Source of the DNA: Acephala macrosclerotiorum | Taxonomy: Eukaryota > Ascomycota > Leotiomycetes > Helotiales > Mollisiaceae | NCBI GenBank assembly: GCA_014904845.1 | Contig: MU119211.1 | Coordinates: forward strand, 106,156 to 170,155 | Reading direction: 5' to 3' | Length of the DNA stretch: 64,000 bases | Part shown: piece by piece, positions 37,194 through 49,165 of the stretch | How positions within the stretch are numbered: position 1 is the stretch's first letter | Layout of the letters: every line of letters begins with the position of its first letter | Notes under the pieces: model-generated | What the model was told of the DNA's origin: nothing | What the model saw: the letters and a program-made list of their open reading frames with translations, nothing else | Databases searched by the model: none | Made by a program: the position numbers and the translations under genes

Positions 37194-38116
37194 TTACAAC
37201 AGGCTGCAGTGGTCGCGTGAACTATTGTATATTTGCGTACGGAGTTCTAGTATTGCCTGCCAAATACCATTCCGGAAACATTGGAGCGTCTTTAGGCATG
37301 TTTGGATTGTGGTAAGGACAGTGCTCTTTATGACCTTTCCAACTCTTGGCCTCGACATTGCTCCATGGTACTTGACATAGCCAGCAGAACACGTGTCCAC
37401 AACCCCCTGGTGTCATCAGTATTGCTTGGAGGAGTTGAGGCGTTTACTTAGAATATCCTTCGTGCTTGAAGTGATCACACCCCTCTTCTTTCAAGATCTT
37501 AATGTGGCATTTTGGACACAGCTTGCATTTTTTGAAGATCATCCCCATCGACAACTTATCTTGTCTCGTTTGAGTCTGCCTCCTTGTATCGTACTCTTCA
37601 CAAGTCTCGCCTTCGTGCCACGGGTGTTGGTGATAGGTACATGTTTTGGTTTTGCACGATACGCAGCTCATTTCCGGACATTCTCCTTCGTGAAATTGCC
37701 CAGAATCGCATCTTGATGCCGAACACCAAATGAAAGTTGGACCGCTTCTCAGATAAGCTCGAAACAATTTTTCGCCGTACCTGTACGGAGTATGCTCGTC
37801 AGCTCTTCGCACGTCCGCCAAAATATTGTTGAAAGTTTGGATGGATAAAATACCTCTCAAATGTCCCCAGAGAGGCCCATCTTCGTACCTCTTCCAGGCT
37901 CATTTCCTGTGGGCAACTCGGAAACCTCACTGTTTCATCGATTTGAGCCTCGATAGACTGCTGCAGGCAACTTAAGCAGATCTGCAGCTCATGTATACAT
38001 GAGAAGGTGATTTTGCGCTGCGGAAAATGTTCACCAGGAAGGAGATCCCAACAGGCCTCGCAAGTTTGATCAGGTTGGTAGGGGAAAGAGCCTTCCGGGA
38101 AACTATTCGGCTACAT
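37194..38116 (-). pseudogene. RING-IBR-RING (RBR) E3 ubiquitin ligase, second copy, probably broken
   Basis: The minus strand holds RING1 (QTCEACWDLLPGEHFPQRK, CIHELQICLSCLQQSIEAQ) up to FE in exon 38116-37854. A 73-nt intron (37853-37781) leads to RYGEKLFRAYLRSG, the IBR (SASRCDSGQFHEGECPEMSC, CTYHQHPWHEGETCEEYD) and the RING2 start CPKCHIKILKEEGCDHF. The second RING2 part, GGCGHVFCWLCQVPW, follows at about 37408-37364 after a gap that no splice pair joins in frame. At that junction the expected cysteine (CDHxTC) reads K-H. No start codon for the first exon was found, though a TGTAG acceptor at about 38117 suggests an upstream exon. Either the gene is decayed at the junction or it uses an unusual splice site. 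Confidence 0.65.
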
Positions 38117-38405
38117 GTGTCAAGCTCATACGATCCTTAGCATGTATTGCCTTCTCGTGGCGGCACAGCTCTATCGAAACAACGACGTCCGGGCTTAAGA
38201 ACATTAGTATATGCTCAAGGTAGATTTCGCCTTTAATCGATTCGACGAGAAGCATCACGGATGTAAGCTCAAACTATGGCAGCACACTAAGGCTCTGAAC
38301 AGCACTGTAGGCGCGGTTGAGCGGGGCCAATCTTATGCTCCTCGCTCGCGAAATCTACGAAAAGGTACAGGACACCGCGACAATCGAGAAGACCATGAAT
38401 CAATA

Positions 38406-39100
38406 CTACCGAGCAAGCTTTCTCAAGACTTGCTCCAGAATTTCATTTATTACCGGCCCCACAAGTAGTTTGTCGAATGACTCCTTTAAGACTTGCTCCG
38501 AAATTTGTCTTGCTGCCTGGGCAACAGGTTTTTTCGTTACTGACTGCTTTTTGTTGATTTTCGTGGGGTTCCGTAAAGATTTAGGGGAATGGGCGGAATT
38601 AGGATCCGAATTGACCGAAGCCAACAAGACATTGACAACGGCGAGGAATAGGATAAAAATAAGAATGAAATGCTCAGCCGCAGTCGTGGCAGTAGTTAGG
38701 TACATCGGAAGATGAGTATGCTTGAGGACGAGTGATGTGGAAGCTGCACAAAGTCTGAACAGTGCGGAAGCCTGGTTCGTTTGTGCTCCTGAAGATTATT
38801 TGGGGATCATCTGTTATAACCCTTCAATGCCTGTGCAAGATCCAAAGCAATCTCGAAATGACTCGAAAATTGCTGCATCGAATCTTGGAGATTCTCCTTT
38901 TCAATTCTGTTTTCAATACTTGTCTTAGACTGGCACTGGAGAGGGGCAGCGAGCTTCGATCGCCTTCGGCACCAGACATCAAACCGATAATCTCGCAAGA
39001 TGAAGTCAGACTGAGACCTCTCGGCGATAATCAGACCTTCTGCCCCGACTCGGACTCGAAAAGTTTCTGTAGTGTCCGATTTGAAAGGCCTGCTTTAGCT
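38406..39100 (-). other. possible minus-strand gene fragments of unknown type
   Basis: Two coding-like frames lie on the minus strand. The first, about 39063-38807, includes GLIIAERSQSDFILRDYRFD and IENRIEKENLQDSMQQFS. The second, 38705-38406, has ATG MYLTTATTAAEHFILIFILF, a hydrophobic N-terminal segment and then a lysine-rich and amphipathic tail (SEQVLKESFDKLLVGPVINE). They may be exons of one hypothetical gene or unrelated chance frames. I recognise no family. Confidence 0.25.
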
Positions 39101-39420
39101 ACAATATTACTTGAAAGCTCTCGCAACAAGGCAGATGAAAAACGAATGTCAAGGTTGGAGGTCTAGAATCGTATCAACCCCTCCCCCTAATAGTAGGCCA
39201 ATGAACTTTGCAACGAAACATAGAATAGACAATGGCCCTTGATGAACGACGATGGTCTAGTAGAATAATTCAAAATCGCCAAAGATTGCTGTTGGATTCC
39301 ACAAGCAACAAAATAGTTCAACTAGAACCTTTCCCTTTTCGATGTATCGTATGTGTACTGCAAATTCGGAACATTGATCATAAATACCGTCTAGCTGCAA
39401 GGCGCCAAAATATATCTCTG

Positions 39421-40687
39421 TCATATTGCGGGATGGTAGTTACCATGTGTAACATCTACCCAGCGTATTAAACATACCCAGCAGAATTCATGATGGCAGA
39501 GGGGATTTTGGCCTGAGAGGACATCAGCTTAGTGTTCTTTCTGAATGCAGCACAACTGGTTGGAGAGCTTACACGTAACGTGATCGCATCCACTTATCTT
39601 AACTGATGGAGCAAAGCACGCAGGACACCGCTTCGCGTTGTTACGAATTTCTGCCTCGGAGGCTGCGTTCTCTTCATCGCGATGAAGGTTGTCTGCCTTC
39701 CAGAGATCATAGTCTTCGCAAGTCTGTCCATCATGCCATGCTATCTGGTGCTGGATACAGGTTCCATACCCGCATGAGTGGCATCTCATCAAGGGCGCAG
39801 CTTCTTCTTCCTGCTCGTGGATCTGACTTGCCCCGCAGTTTGGACCAAGGCAATGGTAGTAATTCGGTTCTTTTCGAAGAAAGTCCAAGAATGCCCTTTG
39901 ACAATATCTAAACATTTATTAGCGGACTTACAAACTTCGGAAACCCCTGACGAGGCACTCACGCGTCAAAGAGCTCCTGATCACCCAAAAGCTGCACATC
40001 ATCCTTCAGCAGTCTCTCATGGCACGACGGACAGGTTAGCTCGTTAGCGGGATGCTCTACCAATTGGACCAAGATATAGTCTCGCAAATGATCCAAGCAA
40101 ACTTCCGCCTCATGCTCGCATGCTGCTGTGATCGTTCTGAGGGGAAATTCATCGATGGCCAAGTCTTCGAGACAAACCTGACAGGTCCTTACTTCTGGCT
40201 CCAGCGGTTCCATGAATAATCGTGCTTGCCTCTCGGTTTCATCGGCCACTCTCCTTAGCGAAGCTGCTATTCCTTCTTCATCCATCGCTTCGTCTGCATC
40301 CCGTAAGTGATCATTACCCACATCACCATCTTCGTCTAATTCAACCACTTCTCCTCCTCGTTTGAATCCCGTAATTATATCTTCGTCTTCGTGGTCTCCG
40401 GGCTCCCTCGGAACAATTTCTGCCTTTGCACTCATCGAAACAAGCACATGCTCAAGCTGCTCCTCCTTCCTCCTCAAATTCCTCCTCTGAAGGACAAGAT
40501 CCTCCACCAACCGCTCAATATTATGTCTCGTGCGCTCATCGAGACTGCGTTCGAAACCTTGAGCTAGTTCGAAGAGCGTCTGTTTGGATTCGCCCAACTC
40601 GGTGTCGAAGCCGGCATGGTTGAGGATGAGTTCGAGATGGGCGGCTGTGTGGTGGGTGTAGGGGATTCCGAAGAGGCGGTCTGCCAT
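39421..40687 (-). CDS. RING-IBR-RING (RBR) E3 ubiquitin ligase
   Basis: Three exons, 40687-39963, 39907-39573 and 39512-39421, give a 383-aa protein. After an N-terminal region with a coiled-coil-like basic helix (RRNLRRKEEQLEHVLVSM) and an acidic stretch comes RING1 (TCQVCLEDLAIDEFPLRTIT, CEHEAEVCLDHL, LTCPSCHERLL). The IBR follows (YHCLGPNCGASQIHEQ, MRCHSCGYGTCIQHQIAWHD, GQTCEDYD). RING2 is RCPACFAPSVKISGCDHVTC, continuing across a 60-nt intron as QNPLCHHEFCWVCLIRW. The RING2 cysteine of the FCW motif, expected to form the ubiquitin thioester, is present. It is the only clearly intact member of a local set of three. The intron at FDA-YCQRAF matches intron positions in the two broken copies, showing common descent. 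Confidence 0.88.
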
Positions 40688-41105
40688 GATGCTGAATGTG
40701 GGTGTCTGGCTAGATAGCTGGTAAGTTAGTGATGAATGTGTTGGAGAAAAGTAGATTTCAGGCAGATCCGTAGAATAAGTATTGAAAAGAGATGAGACAT
40801 CAAACTGATAGAATTGTTCGAGCTTAAAACCCCTTCGACCCTTGACCTCAATGCTCGAGAAGTAAACCGATTATTCTCGAAGATGGTTAGCACTTACGGA
40901 GTCGACCACGGATATGATCCGAGACCCGAACTTCATCGAGGACAATGACTGCTGCCCTGACCACTGAAACTACTTTCATATTCAAGACATTATGATATAG
41001 ATGATACACGCCGTTTCGGGGGATCCTGATGCCTTGTACCCATCCCATACTCGTTACACAACATGCACATGCAAGTAATTTTCCTGACACTGCCCATGCA
41101 AATAA
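40688..41105. other. intergenic between RBR gene and WDR59
   Basis: About 420 bases holding the RBR promoter side and the 3' end of the minus-strand WDR59 gene. No feature is recognised. Confidence 0.5.
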
Positions 41106-44100
41106 TCAGAATATTTCCTCTTTCCTGAGGCTACTTGGCCGATGTTTGCCTCCAGCAAGACCCCAGTCTCTAGTCCTCACGCCGCCCAACGTCTTGTTAA
41201 GCGTAGAATATCCCCTACCAAGTCCAGCCGCAGGGAAGTTAATGTCTTCCCACTCAGTCCTCCTTTCACCATGCCAATCCTCCAATGCTTCCTGCTTTTC
41301 CTTCCCTTTAGATCCATGTTTGGCATCCAATGCTCTCAAGCGCTCTATGGCACCCATCATGACTTCCCAGCTTTCTACGACGCCAACACTTGCTTTATCA
41401 CCGCAATCGCAATCGCAACCACCTGGACAATTTGTGTTTCCAGCTGAATGGTAATCTGACAAGCACTCCTCATGGGTTGCGCAGCCGCAAGACAGACATG
41501 GCACGAAGAGTGCACTTAATGGTTCCATGCAGATTGTACAGCGTAATTGTCGTTGGATAGTCTTGCATCTCTCACATCGACCTGCAGCACCGCCAGCTGT
41601 GCTCGATACCAATGGGTCGAGGCGTGATTCGTGTTTCAAGCAATATCCGGCCACATCGAGTCCTTGATTACTACTACCTGGTAGTGGGAAGGGGTCCTTC
41701 TTTCCTAAGATGATCGGAGATGGAGGTGACGGATCATGATTAGAGTTCCGAGAGTCAGTGGACACGATGGAAGCGGCGAAAGACTTATTATCCGGGACAT
41801 CAGGCTCCGGAGTAAAGTAGTCCTTGAGCCTGTTGAATTTGAGGATTTCAAGTCGAGGGAGGGGATGACCCCATGCATATAGCATCTCGGCGTATGATCT
41901 TCGGTAGCCCGCATAGAGCGACGAGTATCCGGTGTCAAGTAGAGACGTGCTCATACAGCCCTCATCGTCGAAGGCGTTCTGATTCTCGATCACCAAGCTG
42001 ATCCCGGTGCAGATGGAAGGCTTCCAGTCATCCTTTGACGCCTCATCATCCGACATAGACGACCTATCCACTGAGTCTTGCTCTCTAACACTTCCGAGAA
42101 CAGTCGTATTGCCCCAAGTTATTGTACTTGGGGCTAACGAGTTCAACATATTTTCGACAGGGCTTGGCCGCTTTCGATTGGGTGGAGGGTTTGGTGGCGA
42201 TGATGACGCGGTGATGGAGAATGGTCGAGATAAGCTTGCTGCAAAGCTGGAGGCAATTCCCGAATTCGCGCGACGGAAGCTGCGTGGATTCTCGGGAGAG
42301 GTTGATAGGCTTTGCGTGTGTTGATTAAGATGCTCTGAGCTAGCACGATTCGATCGCAATGGAGGCGTCTCGCCACAGGAATATGAAGCTGACGCAGGGT
42401 CGCTACCCCAAGCGCCATTCGAAGACCCCACTGAGCCGTACAGGCCGGATGAAGGATGACCGAACTTTGGTGTCGAAGCAACGGAGTGAATTGGTGTCTT
42501 CTGATACATACTCCAGGCTGCGGCATCCGTTGGGAAGTAATCTAAGGAAAAAGCTGGTGTCTTCATAGACAGAGGAGTATGTGGCTGGGCCATGTGGAAC
42601 TCTGCAACTGTGGCCGCATCTTTGGCAAGTGGTTCGCTGAATACACAAGATAACATAGCGAGCATCTGAACATCTGCCTGGCTCTCAAAATATGCAAACA
42701 GATCACTGATAAGCTGTTTCGCAAGCGGACTTGTTCCCCACTTGACCCTGCCTGATAAGTTGTTCAGGCAGCCTTGAGCATCGTAGGATAGATCCACACC
42801 ACTGTCAGAGCCACTGTCGCTGCGATTTCGTTTGATGACATCTTTCGCTATGACCAAGATTGGCTCACGGCGATGGGATTGATCGAGTACTTCGAGCGGC
42901 ACTTCATTGTGCAGCAACATACCAGCATACTTCCAGACATCAGCCAAATCTGTGTAGCCATGCTTCTCGGCGGCGGCGGCATTTGTTTCACAAACATCTG
43001 GTCCATCCCCGAAGATTGCATAATCCTCCGCCAGCTCCTTCTTAGAGGGCAGAAGATCACTTATGCGGTGAAGGGAGACGATATTTCTAGGCTTTGAAGA
43101 CTGTGCCCTGTCTAGACCTGTCTTCATACCTGTGCCAGTTCCAGTCCTAGTCCCTCCCGCACTGGATTTCTGGGATTGAATGGTAGGAGACCCTCTCCGG
43201 TAGGGCTGACGACCTGCACGACGGAAGTACTCCGACATTGGGAACCTTGCAATGCGGAAGTGCGAAGAGTCAGAGTCGCTCGAGGTCGATACATCAGAAT
43301 CATCAGATGCCTCGGAATCTGTTCTGCTCTCAGAAACCAGCGACATCGTCTTGCCACGAGGTATTGGAGATGTATTGTTGTTGAGACGGCCAAAATTCTC
43401 GAAGAGCGATTCTCCTCTTGAACGATCTTTGTTCTTTGATACTAAAGTCTCGAAAAGAGATTTGACCTTGTCCTCCTTAGGCGGGAAAAAACATGCGAGC
43501 TTACCACTAGGCGAAAAACGAGCGCCGCATAATCGTGGAAGTGGTACATTGGCATTGCGATTCCCAGGAGCCAGCAGATTCTCCGTCGCACTTGTATCAA
43601 GCTCCTGGGACATCATTGCTGAGGCACTCGCTGGAATATCGGCATCCTCATCATCGCTAGAACTTTCATCGGCCAGAGCATCCATGTCGTCGAGGTCGTC
43701 AACATCTTTGAAGAAAGTAGTACTTGCCTCTAGATCAACCTCTCCCAAAAGATAACAAAGAGTTGCTTCGAGACATCCTTCTCGGCGAGATACAAACCCA
43801 GCTGCGATTTGCTGTACCTCTCTTTTCAGCTTGGAATAGATTTCGTCTGGCATCAGTGAAGTTTTGCCTAAGGTGAAGCTGGGTGCTTTAGACTCTGGAT
43901 ATTGCTCTGGAAACGATATGGTAACTTTGATGTAGATAGAAATGCCCATCTCACCCCAAGGGCCATTCATCGAAGCAACTACTGTTCTCTTGTCCATGTT
44001 CACATCTTCGAATGTGATATTCGGAAGCTGATCGTGGATTCGTATTATCTCGTCCTGCAGATTTTCGGGCGAATCCCAGTCACCATCTTCCTCGAATTCT

Positions 44101-45592
44101 GGATTTAGCAGGGACAAGCGCCTCGAAGTCGGTCGTTTCTGAGGCGCAGCGCCATTCGCATGTTTCGTAATTTTGATGCCACTCATCCAATCAATTTGCT
44201 TTTGATTTTGATCGTCCTGCTTGGATAACTTGTCCTTGCCTTTCATAGCAGGCGCTCGTATCATCATGTGAGTCCTGGCAACATGTGGCAAGTGAACCTT
44301 CTTCATTCCAGCACTCAAGGCGCTAACTTTCAGGCCTGAACTTCCTGGACGGGGGCCAGTGATAGTAGCAGCTTTCTTGTCGGCAGAGGGAGTCTCCACT
44401 GTGCGGAATGTTTTGTATACCGCGCCTTTACGGGTCACATTCAATTTCTTGCGGACCTGACTACCTTTCACATAACCAACACCAGCAAGACTTTCGGGGT
44501 CGACATGTTGCAAGCGCAATTGGTTGTCTTCACCCCAGGAAACAAGCTGGAATTCTCTGTTGTCGACGCCATCGTCTGTAATGCCACCCCTGGCCCTCCA
44601 TAGAAATTCTTTGACTTTGTGATCACCGTGGCCTGGAAAGACCGTGACTGGTAGTGCAAACGAGTCTTTCTCTTCGCCACTTTTGAGTCGACGCTCGAAG
44701 AGATGGAGGTTTCCTGGGGTGTCTTGAGGCATAGCTAAAAGACCCCAGCCGAAAGGGGTATGTCGAGCTCGCCAAACCGGGAAGTCTGTCCGTATAATGC
44801 GTTCAGGCTCATCGAGGTCGTTCCCATAATCCCAGAATTTGATGGTCTTGTCCAGTGAGCATGTCACAACCCCAGTACCTCTGGTACGGTTCCAATCAAC
44901 GCCATAGATCTTGGATTCGTGTGCATTGATAGACCTGAGAGGAGCCGCTCCTTTACGATCGTCCCAGATCCTGAGCCACCTGTCGTGAGACGAAGCTAGT
45001 ATATGAGAGTCCTGCCGGTTGTATTTGACTTGTGTAGCTCCAGCAAACCAGTCGCAGAATGTCAGCACGGGTTGTCGAGGCCGTCTCAAATCCCAACAGT
45101 GAACATAACCATCCACGGCACATGTAGCAAGGATATCTGGATGATGGGCTGAAAAGTTGATATCCGTTATAGCTCTGGTATGCGCATGAAGGGTGTGCTC
45201 GATGGCGCCTTGAGGAGCGTCCTCGTTCATGTTCAGATTCCAGACTAGAGCCTTCTGATTCGCTGTGCTGACCACCCAATAGTCTCGAGCTGCAAATGGA
45301 GACCATTGCACATCTGCGACAAGCCAGGGCAGGCCATGACGAAGATGCCGAGGAGGATTCCAAGGGGAGTCGAGATCGATGATGTCCAGTCCATCATTGC
45401 TATAGTCTGCGGTGAGTGACAGATTTAGTACTACCATATGCGAAAGACCTACGATGCTAGAGCAATGTCTCTTCCAGAAGGAGAGATGGTTGCAGATCCA
45501 ACCTTGCGGTCCACATGGATCTGGACATTCTTCTCAAAAGTACTGCTATCAAAAGCAGACTTGATTGTCTTCCCTTTCTTCGACTCGTCCAT
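41106..45592 (-). CDS. MTC5: WDR59/Mtc5, SEA (GATOR2) complex subunit
   Basis: Mtc5/Sea3 (WDR59 in animals) belongs to the vacuole-associated SEA/GATOR2 complex that regulates TORC1 in response to amino acids. Exon 1 is 45592-45453 (MDESKKGKTIKSAF, then GSATISPSGRDIALA). A 53-nt intron leads to exon 2, 45399-41106, 1477 aa in total. Exon 1 supplies the first blade strand, which a start inside exon 2 would lose. Domains: WD40 propeller at about residues 40-400 (DVQWSPFAARDYWVVSTANQ, CAVDGYVHCWDLRRP, VTCSLDKTIKFWDY), RWD domain at about 480-600 (NLQDEIIRIHDQLPNITFED, ISFPEQYPESKAPSF), a long Ser-rich linker, and a C-terminal RING/zinc-ribbon (RCTICMEPLSALFVPCLSCG, CATHEECLSDYH). Its length agrees with fungal homologues. 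It is divergently transcribed from UBC13, with 616 bases between starts. Confidence 0.92.
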
Positions 45593-46208
45593 TCTAGTCG
45601 TGAAGGCTGCTCATCATCCTCAACCTCATAGCCGTCGTGGTGCAGAGTCGGCCAACTGTGTGCTGCCGCCGTGCATGGTGTAACCAGAACCACTATATAT
45701 TAGCAGCAGACACCTGCAGTGGTCATTCTGGCTTGGGCCCCAAATGCAGATGCTGAATCGTCGGAGGAAACAATGTCTGGGGAGCACCAAGCTTGCCTCA
45801 CTTGATGGCAGAAGTAGAGCTCCTATTCAGGCCTAGTGTAGAACATGCGGAACTTGCCGTTGGCTGTGGAATTCATCGACGACAAACCCAAAGCATCAAA
45901 ATGATACATGCCAGCGAGCTCGCAGAAGAGCGCATTTGAACATTTCGGAACGCGTCGTCGAAATAGTGAATATTGAGAAGCACACTATTCAGAACCTTCT
46001 ACTTCACTTCGTGTCTTGAAAATTCTGGTCGCCCGAGCATAGTGCCTTCCTCAACCCCGCCAGCGCGAAGTCTCCCACCTTGTCTCATACACACCTTCAC
46101 TCGTCAAGCTCGTGCCATCTGATTGCAGCATTCCTGAACGTTTCTTTCTCTCTGCGACTTTGAATACCCAAGCCGATTTCACGAACCGGAGTGCGATAAG
46201 TCTTCAAA
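45593..46208. promoter_or_regulatory. divergent promoter region of MTC5 and UBC13
   Basis: The 616 bases between the two start codons must contain both promoters. I see no clear TATA box or known operator. It holds pyrimidine-rich stretches of the kind found in fungal 5' leaders near 46000-46200. Confidence 0.5.
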
Positions 46209-46844
46209 ATGGCCTTACCAAAGCGAATTATCAAGGAGACGGAGAGGTTAATGGCAGAGCCGTAAGCATAAGCATACATGTTTGCCATATCTTTGAGGGT
46301 GCGCAACTGATGTCTGGCCTTTCCAGTGTCCCAGGTATCAGTGCGGTTCCTCACGAAGACAACCTGAGATACTTCGACGTCTCGATACATGGCCCTACAC
46401 AGTCCCCATACGAAGGTCAAAGCCTTCTCCCATATCGATGAAGTTACCTTCTGACAGTGTGATAGGCGGTATCTTCAAGCTTGAGCTCTTTCTTCCGGAC
46501 GACTATCCTATGACACCTCCCAAGATTCGCTTCCTTACCAAGATCTACCACCCAAATATTGACAAGCTTGGTCGCATCTGCCTTGATGTTCTGAAGAGTA
46601 TGCCTCTTACCCTCAAAGCCCTCCTTATTCCTTATTCCTTGATAATCTGCTGACATTTCTCTTTCCAGGTAACTGGTCGCCAGCCCTCCAGATTCGAACC
46701 ATCCTACTCTCTATCCAAGCTCTCCTCGGCGCACCGAACCCAGACGATCCACTAGCACCCGAAGTCGCGAAGAGATGGAAGGAGGATGAACAAGCTGCCA
46801 TCGCAACAGCCAAAGAATGGACTCGAACGCACGCTATGACCTGA
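46209..46844 (+). CDS. UBC13: ubiquitin-conjugating enzyme E2 N (Ubc13)
   Basis: Ubc13, with an Mms2-type partner, builds lysine-63-linked ubiquitin chains in post-replication DNA repair and signalling. Four exons, 46209-46261, 46327-46415, 46466-46597 and 46669-46844, give 149 aa, the usual length. Visible motifs are [20 protein letters not shown] at the N-terminus, [20 protein letters not shown], the HPN motif within [19 protein letters not shown] (active-site Cys follows GRI), and [20 protein letters not shown]. Donor 2 is the weak GTCAAA. All exon phases agree. It is next to MTC5 in divergent orientation. Confidence 0.95.
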
Positions 46845-47570
46845 TTGCATTTTCCCTTGACGATTCATGACCCTGAGGATAGATACGAGAGAATGATGAG
46901 TGACGATGGAGCGGTATGCAGAACGCAGGACGGACAATGCAATGGAGCAATGGTAGATGGGGAGGGCAGTCGCTCTGCATGTTGTGCTGGACTCTGTCAA
47001 CGGCGCTGGGTTGATTCGACTGCTTTTAGATAGAGATCTAGGACACAAGGGAACTCGGCATTTCATCCACAAGTTATTCTCTCTCTGTTGGACCAAATAT
47101 GACCATGTGCGCTATGTTCAAGTACGTTCCGTTCTGCCATTTGGTTCCAGACCAATTCAAGAGTTAGGACACCCGAAGATCCAGACTTTGAAGCCTTCAT
47201 GGTAGGATCATATTATTCATGGGTAAAAGGCTTAGACTTGGCTGAATAACTTGTCACTCTGTACAAAACGCTATGTCTCTCCGGATTACCATCCTTTCCC
47301 ACCTTTGCTATCCTCCCACTCTACTGATAGTAAGCCAGGCCTTTGCTAGCTCTTATTTCAATTCTATCATAGCGCACGGATCCCGGCAGAATAATTCTAT
47401 GTCCACCGCCCCCGACTGAGGGCTCCAGATTCATCCCTTCTCGCTTTGAGAATCAGCTCAACTTTCTGCCATATTTGGAGTAAGCTTAGCAGCCCATTTG
47501 CGGGCCATAGTTGGCCCTAGTCTCAGAAACGAATTATGTAAAATGTAAGTGCATTTCTCTGTTATATACT
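46845..47570. other. intergenic
   Basis: UBC13 3' region and the upstream region of the hydantoinase gene. No ORF or repeat with support. Confidence 0.5.
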
Positions 47571-48888
47571 ATGAGCCTACATGAGTAGGGATAACTTTTC
47601 TTCTTCTCCTGATTTCATCTATTATCTACCCTTGACGTCGACATAGAACCTCGAAGACTAATCGTCGGTGTAGATATCGGTAGTACGTCTTGTATCCTAT
47701 CCTACCCTTGAACTCTACTGATGCCCAAGCGTAGGGACAAACACCGACGCCGTTCTCCTTGATCCAGCCAAATCAGGGCCAGATGCTGTCATCTCATCCT
47801 ATAAAGCCATCACCAGAACAGATGTAACTAATGATATCGGGGAAGCCATTCGGACGCTGCTCCAACAAGCAAAACTTCCTCCCACAAGTGTGGCAAGCTT
47901 GATGATAGGGACGACTGTAAGTTGACTTCATGGTAGCTTGTTGGACCATGCTGACTAGAAAGCATTTCACCAATGCAGTCGTGGAACGAGACGTATCGAG
48001 GCTTGACCCCGTAGCTGTCATTCGGTTGGCTGCTGAGAGCTATCTGAGATATACTCCTCCATTCATCAACTTCCCACCTGCTCTGAAGAAAAGTCTGTGT
48101 GCTCCCTGAGGCTTGAAATTTGACCGACTGTAAGCAGTCGCTGACGGCCACACTGCCTTCATATCATGCGGTGTCGAGATTGATGGCGCTGAGATTGGTC
48201 CAATCAAGGAGGATGAAGTCCTTGAGCAAGCAAGGATCATAGAGAAAGGGCTCCGCAAAGTTACAGTGGTCGGCATCTACTCGCCGTTTGGTGAGATGTA
48301 CCGCCAAGAAGACCATGTCGGTGCCCTTCTGCGGAAGTCGTTTGGCAACGATGTCGATATCGTTTGTTCCAAAGACCGTGAGATGAAGTGCTTCTTCTTT
48401 CGAAGTATCAGCTTACACGATGATAGTCTTTGGGATCGGCTCCTTTGCCAGAGAGAATGCAAACATTCTCAATGCATCAATCCTTCGCTTTGCCAAACGG
48501 ACAATCAACGGCTTCAAGCGAGCGATGAAACATCTAGATCTTAGCTGCCCACTATATCTCACTTCCAACTGGGGTCAAGTTCTGTCCTCAAAGGAAGCCA
48601 TTTCATATCCTATCTATATCTTTTCCTCGAGTGCGACGAATTCCATTAGAGTAGCTTCATTCCTTTCATCAGAAATTCAATCGAAGGAGAGCAGATATGT
48701 CATCGACATCGGAGGTATGACCACGGACATCGGCTGTTTTCTTCACAGTGGATTTCCTCGACTGGCAAGCTCCTCGACTGAGATTGGCGTAGGAGAGTCA
48801 ATTCTGCAATTCCTCGAGTTGAAAGCATTAGGCTTGGCAGAGGATCACGATTCAATGAAAGCTCAACCCCACGGCACTCAGAACTAGT
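47571..48888 (+). pseudogene. hydantoinase/oxoprolinase (HyuA-type), N-terminal half
   Basis: These ATP-dependent enzymes open hydantoin or 5-oxoproline rings. A 14-nt first exon (47571-47584, MSLHE) joins exon 2 at 47647 to give EPRRLIVGVDIG. A further intron leads to TNTDAVLLDPAKSGPDAVIS, then MIGTTHFTNAVVERDVSRLD, GHTAFISCGVEIDGAEIGPI (after intron 48093-48137), VVGIYSPFGEMYRQEDHVG, and (after intron 48378-48426) ARENANILNASILRFAKRT and YVIDIGGMTTDIGCFLHSGF. With these introns removed the frame is intact to about 48790. There a one-base shift occurs, and VNSAIPRVESIRLGRGSRF continues in another frame. Homology then stops abruptly near 48880-48900. The rest of the gene reappears about 4 kb downstream. 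Confidence 0.82.
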
Positions 48889-48889
48889 C

Positions 48890-49165
48890 AGATCAAACCC
48901 ACTTAGTGGCTTGGATTCCCAAGATTTGTGGCTTTCGTGCTTTCGTAGGGAGGGCTTCCAGTGCTCTCATCTCCTTCCTCGGAGCCTTGATAGTAACAAT
49001 TCCTACCGCACTAGATGCGGGATTTTCTCACAGCGCGTCTAAGACCTCTGGCTGACCATAGATAGCCTCTGCAAGCCGTTTAGCGCGCGTAGTGAAGCGT
49101 TCCCCGTAGCCACCAGAACCTTCAGTTGTGACGTAGACATAGATGAATTCTCGTAACATGATGTC
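48890..49165 (-). pseudogene. unidentified minus-strand gene relic
   Basis: A clear coding-like frame on the minus strand. It reads EFIYVYVTTEGSGGYGERFT, then AKRLAEAIYGQPEVLDAL, one TGA, ENPASSAVGIVTIKAPRKEM and ALPTKARKPQILGIQATKWV. The TGA fits CGA to TGA. It is not part of the plus-strand hydantoinase or CDC27 genes and starts where the hydantoinase homology ends, so it probably came with the inserted segment. I do not recognise the family. Confidence 0.4.

Noticed and set aside
41705..45363. Several ORFs overlapping MTC5 in other frames
   Set aside because: They are shadows of the 1477-aa WDR59 frame, which contains the conserved domains.
48093..48137. Stops in the hydantoinase N-terminal half near 48107 and 48130
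   Set aside because: They lie in an intron; splicing PALKK to IADGHTAFIS restores the frame. The disruption at 48378-48426 is likewise an intron.
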